From assembly GCA_047971685.1 (NCBI GenBank), contig JBKDZW010000046.1, forward strand, positions 1 through 32,670: a stretch of DNA of 32,670 nucleotides. Direction: 5' to 3'. The translations under genes and the position numbers were made by a program. Positions 1 to 7,206 of the stretch are shown piece by piece. How positions within the stretch are numbered: position 1 is the first letter of the stretch; each line of letters begins with the position of its first letter. The notes under the pieces were generated by a model. That model was not told the DNA's origin, did no database searches, and saw nothing but the letters and a program-made list of their open reading frames with translations. This stretch comes from JAJXWB01 sp047971685. Its GTDB lineage: Bacteria; Pseudomonadota; Alphaproteobacteria; Rhizobiales; Beijerinckiaceae.

Positions 1-191
1 CTGGCGGCAAGCAATATGGCGTCGGTTTTTACCGCCCCCTGCTCCAGGAGATCTGCGAGCCAGGCGGCAAGCGTTTCCTCGTCGCGCACATCGCCTGCCT
101 CCACCGCCCATTCCAGCCCGTGGCTATAGGCGAAGGCGCCGACCGGAAAAGCCGGCGACAGCCAGACCGCCAGAAGAAGCGCAGAGGACAT
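1..191 (-). CDS. ureF: Urease accessory protein UreF (N-terminal part)
   Basis: Reading the minus strand from an ATG at 191 gives an open frame that runs off the left edge. The visible N-terminus contains LSPAFPVGAFAYSHGLEWAV, the conserved opening of UreF, followed by an acidic helix (VRDEETLAAWLADLLEQGA). UreF binds UreD on the urease apoprotein and recruits UreG for GTP-driven nickel delivery. About 63 residues are visible of a family norm near 220-240. A TTG at 209 is in frame and has AAGGA seven bases upstream, so the protein may start six residues earlier; the ATG has a weaker AAGG four bases away. The gene lies about 35-50 bases after ureE on the same strand, the usual ureE-ureF order. 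ureG would be expected just beyond the window but is not seen. Identity is firm; the exact start is not. Confidence 0.88.
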   Translation of the reverse strand, partial: MSSALLLAVWLSPAFPVGAFAYSHGLEWAVEAGDVRDEETLAAWLADLLEQGAVKTDAILLAA

Positions 192-243
192 TGCGCCTTC
201 TTCACGCAAGATCCGATCCTTCGTTCACCACGGCCCAACCGCC

Positions 244-828
244 CTAGTCATGCTTATGGCCATGATGGCCGTGATCGTGCCCGCAGCCACAGTGATCGTG
301 ATCGTCATGCTCGTGGCCGTGGCCATGATGATGATGGTCATCATGATGACCATGGTCGTGGCCATGATGATGGTCATGGCCATGCGTCTGCACGTGCTGG
401 GCATAAGCGCCGCCTTCGGGGTCGAAAGGCGCTTCGATTTCGACGACCGCCGCGCCAAGCCCGCGCGCCATATCCTCGATGACATGGTCGCGGCGGATGC
501 GCAGTTTCGTTCCAAGGATTTGCGTCGACAAATGGCGATTGCCGAGATGCCAGGCCAACCGCGCCAGATGCCTGACATCTGCGACCTTTAATTCGGCGAG
601 CGCCTCGGGCGCAGCCAGAACCTCGACGAGGCGGCCGTCCTCCAGTTCGAGCGCATCGCCGGAGCGCAGCATGACGGCCTCGGGCAGATCGAGCACGAAT
701 TCCAGGCCGCCGACGCCCTTCATCGCGATGCGGCGGCGATGGCGATCCTCGAAATCGAGCACGACCGTATCGGCCGCCGACGCCTGCCAGGAGCCCGCCG
801 CCTTCACATTTTTCGCACGCATGGCCAT
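244..828 (-). CDS. ureE: Urease accessory protein UreE, nickel chaperone with His-rich tail
   Basis: A 194-residue protein that delivers nickel to the UreDFG-apourease complex in the cytoplasm. The N-terminal half (about residues 1-75, with VVLDFEDRHRRR and LPEAVMLRSGDALELEDG) matches the UreE peptide-binding domain, and the middle part (about 75-145, with LARLAWHLGNRHLSTQ) is the metal-binding domain carrying the conserved dimer-interface histidine segment. The last 50 residues hold 25 histidines plus many Asp and Gly residues and a CGCG motif, a long version of the metal-storing tail of Klebsiella-type UreE. The start at 828 has GAGGA seven bases upstream; a second ATG lies two codons in. 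It sits between the ABM monooxygenase gene (114-base gap) and ureF. The repeated CAT/CAC codons make the DNA of the tail (about 244-395) a low-complexity stretch. Confidence 0.95.
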   Translation of the reverse strand: MAMRAKNVKAAGSWQASAADTVVLDFEDRHRRRIAMKGVGGLEFVLDLPEAVMLRSGDALELEDGRLVEVLAAPEALAELKVADVRHLARLAWHLGNRHLSTQILGTKLRIRRDHVIEDMARGLGAAVVEIEAPFDPEGGAYAQHVQTHGHDHHHGHDHGHHDDHHHHGHGHEHDDHDHCGCGHDHGHHGHKHD

Positions 829-942
829 GCTGTCGTCCTCATTGCCGTTTCCGCGTTCTTACGCGCCAGATCCGATATCGACCGCCGGAAACCGGTCTAA
901 AGCAGTTTATAGGCGGCGCGGCATTGTCGCGGACAAGATGCA

Positions 943-1239
943 TCAGAGCGTTTCGACCTTGCCGTCCGAAGTGATCTCGATCTTGCGCGAGACAACGCCA
1001 TCCGCGCTCGCCTTGCGCCATGCCTTGAAATGCTCCTGGCCCATATGCGCATTCAGCGCGGCGCGATCGCGCCATCGCTCGACAAAGACGCAGGTTCCAG
1101 GCGTCGTCACGCTCTCGTGCAGATCGTAGCCGATGCAACCGTCCTCGGCCCGCGTCGCGGCAATGGCGATGCGGGCGGCGGCAAGCACCTGTTCGCGTTT
1201 GTCGGGCGCAACGACCATCGTGGCGACAACGTAAATCAT
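943..1239 (-). CDS. Antibiotic-biosynthesis-monooxygenase (ABM) domain protein
   Basis: A 98-residue protein with the single ferredoxin-like ABM fold: the N-terminal strand MIYVVATMVVAPDKREQVL, the central EDGCIGYDLHESVTTPGTCVF and the strand-helix VFVERWRDRAALNAHMGQEHF are typical of YgiN-type quinol or heme-independent monooxygenases, which work as dimers. The reaction cannot be read from sequence; many members have no known substrate. A longer frame reaches 1266, but the ATG at 1239 has GAGGA four bases upstream and begins at the domain boundary. The gene sits inside the urease operon between ureC (71-base gap) and ureE (114-base gap), on the same strand. This is not a standard urease gene, so a role in urease maturation or nitrogen metabolism would be inference only. 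The family call is fairly sure, the function unknown. Confidence 0.82.
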   Translation of the reverse strand: MIYVVATMVVAPDKREQVLAAARIAIAATRAEDGCIGYDLHESVTTPGTCVFVERWRDRAALNAHMGQEHFKAWRKASADGVVSRKIEITSDGKVETL

Positions 1240-1260
1240 GTGTCCTCGCTTCTCTTTTGC

Positions 1261-1300
1261 ACGCATCGAGCGATGCGCGACGCCTCTCGACGAGAGGGCG
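1261..1300 (-). repeat. Two adjacent palindromes between ureC and the ABM gene
   Basis: CGCATCG-AG-CGATGCG (1262-1277) and CCTCTCG-A-CGAGAGG (1283-1297) are perfect dyads side by side in the 71-base gap after ureC. In RNA each could fold with a slightly shorter stem. There is no U-tract, so a simple terminator is unlikely; a processing site, mRNA stabiliser or operator are alternatives. Confidence 0.5.
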
Positions 1301-1310
1301 CCGGCGCAGA

Positions 1311-3032
1311 CTAGAACAGGAAATAGCGCTGCGCCATCGGCAGAACGTCCGCCGGTTCGCAGGTCAGCAATCGCCCGTCCGCCGTCACGCGGTAGGTCTC
1401 GGGATCGACGTGGATTTTCGGCGTGGCGTCGTTATGGATCAGGCTTTTCTTGGAAATGCCGCCGCGCGTATTCCTGACCGCGACCAGCGGACGCGCGACG
1501 GCGAGCTTCGTCTGCAAGCCCTTGTCGAGCGCAGCTTGCGACACAAAGGTGAGCGAGGTCGCTTTGCGCGCGCTGCCGTATGCGCCGAACATCGGACGGA
1601 AATGCACGGGTTGCGGCGTTGGAATCGAGGCGTTGGGATCGCCCATCCGGGCTGCCGCGATCATGCCGCCCTTCAGGATGAGATCGGGCTTCACACCGAA
1701 GAAGGCCGGGGTCCAGATCACGAGATCGGCGAGCTTGCCGGGTTCGACCGAGCCGATATAGGCGGAAACGCCATGGGCGATTGCGGGGTTGATCGTATAT
1801 TTGGCGACATAACGCTTGGCGCGCAGGTTGTCGGCGCCCTCCTCGCCCGGCAATGGCCCGCGCTGACGCTTCATCTTGTCGGCGGTCTGCCAGGTGCGGA
1901 GGATGACCTCGCCGACACGGCCCATGGCCTGCGAATCCGAGGACATCATGGAGAGAGCGCCGATGTCGTGCAGAATGTCCTCCGCCGCGATCGTCTCCTT
2001 GCGGATGCGGCTTTCGGCGAAGGCGAGGTCTTCGGGAATAGACGAATCCAGATGATGGCAGACCATGAGCATGTCGAGATGCTCATCGAGCGTGTTGCGC
2101 GTGAACGGCCGCGTAGGGTTGGTGGACGAGGGCAGGACATTGGGCAGGCCCGCAACCGAAATAATGTCCGGCGCATGCCCTCCGCCCGCGCCTTCGGTAT
2201 GAAAGGCGTGGATGGTGCGGCCCTTGAACGCCTTGATCGTGTCTTCGACGAATCCGGATTCGTTCAGCGTGTCGGCGTGGATCATCACCTGAATGTCGTA
2301 ATCGTCGGCGACCGACAAGGCGCAATCGATAGCCGCCGGCGTCGTGCCCCAGTCCTCATGCAGTTTGAGCGCACAGGCGCCGCCTTCCACCTGTTCGACG
2401 AGGCCTGCGGGCAATGCGGCGTTGGCCTTGCCGGCAAAGCCGAGATTGACCGGAAATGAATCGGCGGCCTCGATCATGCGCGCAATATGCCAGGGGCCTG
2501 GCGTGCATGTCGTGGCGAAAGTGCCGGTCGCCGGCCCCGTGCCGCCGCCGAGCATGGAGGTGACGCCCGACATCAACGCCTCCTCGATCTGTTGCGGGCA
2601 GATGAAATGGATATGCGTGTCGAAGCCGCCGGCGGTGACAATCTTGCCCTCGCCGGCGATGATCTCGGTTCCAGGCCCGATGACGATATCGACATGGGGC
2701 TGAATGTCGGGATTGCCGGCCTTGCCAATTGCCGAGATCTTGCCGTCGCGGATGGCGATGTCGGCCTTCACTATTCCCCAATGATCGAGAATGACGGCGT
2801 TGGTGATGACGGTGTCTGCGGCGCCTTGCGCGCGCGAAAGCTGCGACTGGCCCATGCCGTCGCGGATGACCTTGCCGCCGCCGAATTTGACTTCCTCGCC
2901 ATAGGTCGTGAAATCACGCTCAATCTGGATGAAGAGGTCGGTGTCGGCAAGGCGCATGCGGTCGCCGGTCGTGGGGCCGAACATGTCGGCGTAGGCGGCG
3001 CGCGGCAGCGAGGTTTTCTTTGCGTTGTTCAT
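1311..3032 (-). CDS. ureC: Urease alpha subunit UreC (urea amidohydrolase)
   Basis: The 573-residue catalytic subunit hydrolyses urea to ammonia and carbamate at a di-nickel centre in the cytoplasm. Every active-site residue is present with a constant offset of six from the Klebsiella enzyme: nickel ligands His140 and His142 (DTHIHF), carbamylated Lys223 (LKLHEDWG), His252 (MIHADT), His278 (AFHTEG) and Asp366 (SSDSQAMG), plus flap residues Cys325 and His326 (VCHHLD). The length fits the family (about 567-573) and the C-terminus YFLF is typical. The ATG at 3032 lies six bases after the ureAB stop, so the two are likely translationally coupled. Nothing suggests damage; it should be active once matured by UreD/E/F and the unseen UreG. 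Confidence 0.98.
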   Translation of the reverse strand: MNNAKKTSLPRAAYADMFGPTTGDRMRLADTDLFIQIERDFTTYGEEVKFGGGKVIRDGMGQSQLSRAQGAADTVITNAVILDHWGIVKADIAIRDGKISAIGKAGNPDIQPHVDIVIGPGTEIIAGEGKIVTAGGFDTHIHFICPQQIEEALMSGVTSMLGGGTGPATGTFATTCTPGPWHIARMIEAADSFPVNLGFAGKANAALPAGLVEQVEGGACALKLHEDWGTTPAAIDCALSVADDYDIQVMIHADTLNESGFVEDTIKAFKGRTIHAFHTEGAGGGHAPDIISVAGLPNVLPSSTNPTRPFTRNTLDEHLDMLMVCHHLDSSIPEDLAFAESRIRKETIAAEDILHDIGALSMMSSDSQAMGRVGEVILRTWQTADKMKRQRGPLPGEEGADNLRAKRYVAKYTINPAIAHGVSAYIGSVEPGKLADLVIWTPAFFGVKPDLILKGGMIAAARMGDPNASIPTPQPVHFRPMFGAYGSARKATSLTFVSQAALDKGLQTKLAVARPLVAVRNTRGGISKKSLIHNDATPKIHVDPETYRVTADGRLLTCEPADVLPMAQRYFLF

Positions 3033-3038
3033 TGCGCC

Positions 3039-3659
3039 TCACACCCTGCCCATCACGCCCTGGCGAAAGCCGTAGATTTCGCGCCTGCCTGCAATCGTCA
3101 CAAGCCGCACCTCGCGGGTCTGACCCGGCTCGAAGCGCACCGCCGTGCCTGCGGGAATATCGAGACGCATGCCTTTCGCCCGCTCCCGCTCGAAGCGCAG
3201 CGCCGGATTCGTCTCGAAGAAATGATAATGCGAGCCGACCTGGATCGGCCTGTCGCCGGTGTTTGCGATCGTGAGCGTCAATGTCTCGCGGCCCTCGTTC
3301 ATCACGATCTCGCCTTCCGGCGTGACAATTTCGCCGGGAATGATTTGGGAATGAGGGCCACGAATTGGACGATGCACGGTCACAAGTTTCGTGCCGTCGG
3401 GAAAAGTCGCCTCGACCTGTACGTCGTGAATCATTTCAGCAATGCCGTCCATCACCTGATCGGTTGTCAGAACGTGCGCGCCCTGTTCCATCAATTCGGC
3501 GACGCTGCGCCCGTCGCGGGCGCCTTCCACCACGAAATCCGTAATAAGCGCGACCGCTTCGGGATGGTTCAGCTTCACGCCGCGCTCCAGACGCCGGCGC
3601 GCCACCATGGCCGCCATCGCAATCAGCAGCTTGTCTTTTTCACGCGGCGTCAGGTTCAT
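3039..3659 (-). CDS. ureAB: Fused urease gamma/beta subunit UreAB
   Basis: A 206-residue protein joining the two small urease subunits. Residues 1-100 are UreA (gamma): MNLTPREKDKLLIAMAAMVA, RRRLERGVKLNHPEAVALIT and the HDVQVEATFPDGTKLVTVH segment. Residues about 104-206 are UreB (beta): IPGEIVTPEGEIVMNEGRE, VGSHYHFFETNPAL and AVRFEPGQTREV. The frame is open across the junction with no stop or start that would separate them. Most proteobacterial ureases keep ureA and ureB apart; fusions are known from Helicobacter, some actinomycetes and some alphaproteobacteria. The open frame extends to 3908, but the N-terminal homology begins at the ATG at 3659, which has GGAG eight bases upstream. It lies between ureD (34-base gap) and ureC (6-base gap). 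Confidence 0.95.
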   Translation of the reverse strand: MNLTPREKDKLLIAMAAMVARRRLERGVKLNHPEAVALITDFVVEGARDGRSVAELMEQGAHVLTTDQVMDGIAEMIHDVQVEATFPDGTKLVTVHRPIRGPHSQIIPGEIVTPEGEIVMNEGRETLTLTIANTGDRPIQVGSHYHFFETNPALRFERERAKGMRLDIPAGTAVRFEPGQTREVRLVTIAGRREIYGFRQGVMGRV

Positions 3660-3693
3660 CGAAAACGCTCCGCAAATTTCTCGAGGATTGGGA

Positions 3694-4512
3694 TCATTGC
3701 CACACACGCGGCGCAGCGCGCCCGAGCAATTCGGACAGAAGCGCCAGAATAGCCAGACGCAAATTCTCTGGCGAGGGCGAAAGGAAGCGCGCAACAAGAA
3801 AGTTTTCACGCACACTGACGCCGGACTCGACCGGAATTGTCGCAAGCGTTGCGCGACATGGATCAAGACGCGCCGGCGCATCCGGGGCGGCGTACAAAAG
3901 CGTTGCAAGGGCGCGCGCGCCGGCGCCGATGGCGGGACGGTCGAGCAACGCCGCAGGCGATTTCAACCGCGTTTCCTCCGCAAAAATCAGTTTTTTCCCG
4001 CGACGCACGCGCCAACGGTCGTGAAAATCGCCGGATACGCATATCTCGCCCATGGCGAGCCGCCCGAACACGACGCTCTCGCAAGCGACCAGACGCGCAT
4101 CGTCCGCCATGTCCACGTCGAGCGTGCGGGCGAGCGCTGCGTCATCGAACAGGATCGTTTCCTGCGGCAGCCATTCGAGGGTCGCGCCAGCCTTCAGTTG
4201 CAACGCGGTTTCGACACGCGCGGGCGGACCATCGGCGCGGTAGATTTTTTCCGCCGATTGCGTCGTCAGGCTTGCCCAGGCGCCGGGCCCGGCGCAAATG
4301 GACACGCGCGCATGATCGCCGCCGACCACGCCGCCCGCCATGTTGACGATAACGCCCTCGCAAGCAGCCTTCGTTTTCGGAAAGCGCAGGCGCAGACCGC
4401 CGGTCTCGTAGAGACGGCCGATGCGCGTGCAGGCGTCGTGCGCCACGAATTCGGCGCGAATTTCGCCGCGCGCGCGGGGGAGAGCAGCGTTTGTGCTTTC
4501 AATATGATGCAT
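3694..4512 (-). CDS. ureD: Urease accessory protein UreD
   Basis: A 272-residue protein that binds the urease apoprotein first and forms the platform for UreF and UreG during nickel insertion. Recognised from LRLRFPKTKAACEGVIVNMAGGVVGGD, the central QSAEKIYRADG and LEWLPQETILFDDA, and VFGRLAMGE, all conserved in UreD/UreH. Length matches the family (about 270-280). The ATG at 4512 follows urtE by 71 bases on the same strand and has only a weak ribosome-binding site, so translation may rely on readthrough of the urt message. It leads the ure half of the supercluster, as in most proteobacterial urease operons. Confidence is high. Confidence 0.95.
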   Translation of the reverse strand: MHHIESTNAALPRARGEIRAEFVAHDACTRIGRLYETGGLRLRFPKTKAACEGVIVNMAGGVVGGDHARVSICAGPGAWASLTTQSAEKIYRADGPPARVETALQLKAGATLEWLPQETILFDDAALARTLDVDMADDARLVACESVVFGRLAMGEICVSGDFHDRWRVRRGKKLIFAEETRLKSPAALLDRPAIGAGARALATLLYAAPDAPARLDPCRATLATIPVESGVSVRENFLVARFLSPSPENLRLAILALLSELLGRAAPRVWQ

Positions 4513-4546
4513 GGGCCTGCGTTCAAATCCGTCTCTGCATCACGGT

Positions 4547-4563
4547 CGCCGGCGCATCCGGCG
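4547..4563 (-). repeat. Intercistronic GC hairpin between urtE and ureD
   Basis: CGCCGG-CGCAT-CCGGCG is a perfect six-base-pair stem in the 71-base gap separating the transport genes from the urease genes. It has no U-tract. It could mark an RNA processing point between the two halves of the supercluster. Confidence 0.4.
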
Positions 4564-4583
4564 TTCAGGGATCGGTGAGCAAT

Positions 4584-5279
4584 CTATACCGAAATTCTCG
4601 TCCGCACTTCTTCTTCGTTCATCGTCGCGCGCGTCCCCGCCATCACGACCTGGCCGCGATCCATGACGATGAAGTCGTCGGCCAGTTCCTTTGCGAAATC
4701 GAAATATTGCTCGACCAGAACAATCGCCATGTCGCCTTTGCTGCGCAAATAGGAAATCGCGCGGCCGATATCCTTGATGATCGACGGCTGGATGCCCTCT
4801 GTCGGCTCGTCGAGCACCAGAAGTCTCGGGCGTGCGACCAGGGCGCGGCCAATGGCGAGCTGCTGTTGCTGGCCGCCCGAGAGGTCGCCGCCGCGCCGCC
4901 CCATCATGGAGGCGAGAACGGGAAAGAGCTCGAAAACTTCGTCGGGCGTATAGCGCTCGCCGCGCGGGGCGGCCGCATAGCCCGTCTCCAGATTTTCCCT
5001 CACGCTCAGGAGCGGAAATATCTCGCGGCCCTGCGGCACATAGGCCACGCCCTTTTTCGCGCGCATGAAGGGCTTCAACTTCGACATATCCTCGTCGCCC
5101 CACAAAACCTTGCCCGCGCGGATCGGCTGCTGTCCGACGATAGCGCGCATGAGCGAGGATTTGCCGACGCCGTTGCGGCCGAGAACGCAGGTGACGCGGC
5201 CCACCGCCGCCTGTAGCGAAACGCCGCGCAGGGCCTGCGCTGCGCCGTAAAACACATCTATGGATTCGACCTTCAACAT
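4584..5279 (-). CDS. urtE: Urea ABC transporter ATP-binding protein UrtE
   Basis: A 231-residue ATPase, one of two nucleotide-binding subunits of the high-affinity urea importer. Visible motifs: Walker A GRNGVGKS at residues 34-41, signature LSGGQQQQLAIGRAL, Walker B LLVLDEPTEGIQPSI and the switch histidine replaced by the family-typical VLVEQYFDFA. The DEPTEGIQPSI and IVLVEQYFDF strings are characteristic of UrtE rather than LivF. The start follows the urtD stop by one base, giving tight coupling. It works with UrtD at the cytoplasmic face of the UrtB/UrtC channel. The C-terminus EEVRTRISV is the usual UrtE end. Confidence 0.95.
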   Translation of the reverse strand: MLKVESIDVFYGAAQALRGVSLQAAVGRVTCVLGRNGVGKSSLMRAIVGQQPIRAGKVLWGDEDMSKLKPFMRAKKGVAYVPQGREIFPLLSVRENLETGYAAAPRGERYTPDEVFELFPVLASMMGRRGGDLSGGQQQQLAIGRALVARPRLLVLDEPTEGIQPSIIKDIGRAISYLRSKGDMAIVLVEQYFDFAKELADDFIVMDRGQVVMAGTRATMNEEEVRTRISV

Positions 5280-5280
5280 G

Positions 5281-6036
5281 TCAGCGTCCCAGATAGACTT
5301 CGATAACCTGCGGATCGGCGGAGACCTGATCGAGCGGTCCCTCCGCCAGCACCGCGCCCTCGTGCAGCACGGTGACCTTGACGTCGAGTTCGCGCACGAA
5401 ATCCATGTCGTGCTCGACGACGACGACCGAATGATCCCTGGCGATCTCGCGCAATAATTCCGCCGTCTGCATGGTCTCCGCGTCGGTCATGCCGGCTGCG
5501 GGCTCGTCGACCAGAAGCAGTTTCGGGTCTTGCGCGAGCAGCATGCCGATTTCCAGCCATTGCTTCTGGCCGTGCGACAGTTCGGCGGCCTGGCGCTCGC
5601 GATGGTCCTGCAATCTGATGGTCTCGAGAACGCGGTCGATGCGCTCTTGCGTCTGCGGCGCGGGCCTGCCGAACAGGGTTGCGCGCGCTGTGCGCGGGGC
5701 CTTGAGGGCAAGCAGGATATTGTCTTCCACCGACTGGCTTTCAAACACGGTCGGCTTCTGGAACTTGCGGCCGACGCCGAGTTCGGCGATCCGGGCCTCG
5801 TCGAGTTGCGTCAGATCCTGCGCGCCGCCGAAAAAGACCGTGCCTTCGTCGGGCCTGGTCTTGCCGGTGATGACGTCCATCATGGTCGTTTTGCCGGCGC
5901 CGTTGGGGCCGATGATGGCGCGCATTTCACCGGGCTCGAGAATGAGCGACAAGCCGCGCAGGGCGCGATAGCCGTCGAAGGAGACCTGCACACCGTCGAG
6001 GTAGAGCAGCGAGGAGGTAAGGATGGCGTCGTTCAT
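5281..6036 (-). CDS. urtD: Urea ABC transporter ATP-binding protein UrtD
   Basis: A 251-residue ATPase of the urea importer. Walker A is GPNGAGKT at residues 43-50, followed by MMDVITGKTRPDEG, which is typical of UrtD; the signature is LSHGQKQWLEIGMLL (the H-for-G form seen in this subunit) and Walker B is LLLVDEPAAGMTDAET, with switch His in VVVEHDMDFV. A longer frame reaches 6210, but that part overlaps urtC and has no homology; the ATG at 6036 starts eight bases after the urtC stop and begins the domain. GGAGG lies twelve bases upstream. The C-terminus EVYLGR is conserved in LivG/UrtD proteins. Confidence 0.95.
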   Translation of the reverse strand: MNDAILTSSLLYLDGVQVSFDGYRALRGLSLILEPGEMRAIIGPNGAGKTTMMDVITGKTRPDEGTVFFGGAQDLTQLDEARIAELGVGRKFQKPTVFESQSVEDNILLALKAPRTARATLFGRPAPQTQERIDRVLETIRLQDHRERQAAELSHGQKQWLEIGMLLAQDPKLLLVDEPAAGMTDAETMQTAELLREIARDHSVVVVEHDMDFVRELDVKVTVLHEGAVLAEGPLDQVSADPQVIEVYLGR

Positions 6037-6044
6037 GATTGCGT

Positions 6045-7205
6045 TCAACCTCCACTCGGCCCGGTCTGGATTTGCGCGATATCGCAATCGTCCGGCGCGC
6101 GGTTGCGCGCCTGCGCCAGCCTCGTCCTGATATTGTCGATGAGGCCGAGCACGCCTTTGGGCAGGAACAAGGTGACGAGCACGAACAGAAGGCCGAGCGC
6201 AAACAGCCAATATTCAGGCAGCGCGCCGGTGAACCACGTCTTGGCGAAATTGACGAGAAGCGCGCCGAGCGCTGCGCCAACCAGTGTGCCGCGCCCGCCG
6301 ACCGCAACCCAGATGACCGCCTCGATGGATTGCGCGGGCGCGAACTCGCTCGGGTTGACTATGCCGACCTGCGGCACGTAGAGCGCGCCGGCAAGGCCCG
6401 CCATCATGGCCGAAAGCGTGAATACCGCGAGTTTGTAATTCTCCACGCGATAGCCGAGGAATCTCGTGCGCGATTCCGCGTCGCGGATGGCGATCAGCAC
6501 TTTGCCGAATTTCGAGGCGACGAGGAAACGCCCCGTCACGATCGAGACGGCGAGCATGAACGCGCTCGTTGAAAAAAGCGCTGCGCGCGTTGCGTCGGAC
6601 TGGATGTTGAAGCCCATGATGTCCTTGAAATCGGTCAGGCCGTTGTTGCCGCCAAACCCCATATCGTTGCGGAAGAAGGCGAGCAGAAGCGCATAGGTCA
6701 TGGCCTGCGTGATGATCGAGAGATAAACGCCCGTCACGCGCGAGCGGAAGGCAAGCCAGCCGAAGGCGAAGGCGAGCAGGCCGGGAACGATGAGCGCCAT
6801 GAGCATGGCGTAGGGAAATATATCGAAGCCCCACCAGGTCACGGGCAGGCTTTTCCAATTGAGGAAGACCATGAAATCGGGCAGGTCCGGATTGGCATAG
6901 ACGCCGCGCGCGCCGATCTGGCGCATGAGATACATGCCCATGGCGTATCCGCCGAGCGCGAAAAATGCGCCGTGACCGAGCGAGAGAATGCCGCAATAAC
7001 CCCAGACCAGATCGAGCGATACGGCAAGGATGGCGTAGCACAGATATTTGCCGAGAAGCGCCACGACATAGGGCGGCATGTGCAGGGGAAACGTTTCGGG
7101 CGTCAGCAGGAGCAGGACGGGCACGAGGAACGCGGCCGCAGCAAGCAGCGCGACCGCGATCCGCGAGCGGGCGTCGAGCAGCGCGAGGAGACGGGACAGG
7201 ATCAT
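6045..7205 (-). CDS. urtC: Urea ABC transporter permease UrtC
   Basis: A 386-residue inner-membrane permease. Strongly hydrophobic segments alternate with short loops: an N-terminal pair (about residues 15-55), YLCYAILAVSLDLVWGYCGI, the GHGAFFALGGYAMGMYL motif of branched-chain/urea permeases, and later segments ending in WLFALGLLFVLVTLFLP. The loop FGGNNGLTDFKDI and the cytoplasmic SKFGKVLIAIRDAESRTRFLGY EAA-like segment are UrtC/LivM features. The C-terminal tail after about residue 360 is short and charged. It pairs with UrtB to form the channel. Its start lies one base after the urtB stop. Confidence 0.95.
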   Translation of the reverse strand: MILSRLLALLDARSRIAVALLAAAAFLVPVLLLLTPETFPLHMPPYVVALLGKYLCYAILAVSLDLVWGYCGILSLGHGAFFALGGYAMGMYLMRQIGARGVYANPDLPDFMVFLNWKSLPVTWWGFDIFPYAMLMALIVPGLLAFAFGWLAFRSRVTGVYLSIITQAMTYALLLAFFRNDMGFGGNNGLTDFKDIMGFNIQSDATRAALFSTSAFMLAVSIVTGRFLVASKFGKVLIAIRDAESRTRFLGYRVENYKLAVFTLSAMMAGLAGALYVPQVGIVNPSEFAPAQSIEAVIWVAVGGRGTLVGAALGALLVNFAKTWFTGALPEYWLFALGLLFVLVTLFLPKGVLGLIDNIRTRLAQARNRAPDDCDIAQIQTGPSGG

Positions 7206-7206
7206 G

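Noticed and set aside
250..395. Tandem CAT/CAC-like repeats suggesting a CRISPR or satellite array
   Set aside because: The periodicity comes from His and Asp codons of the UreE tail; there are no constant repeats with unique spacers.
2487..3752. A 421-codon plus-strand frame opposite ureC and ureAB
   Set aside because: It covers two well-supported urease genes in antisense and shows no recognisable domain.
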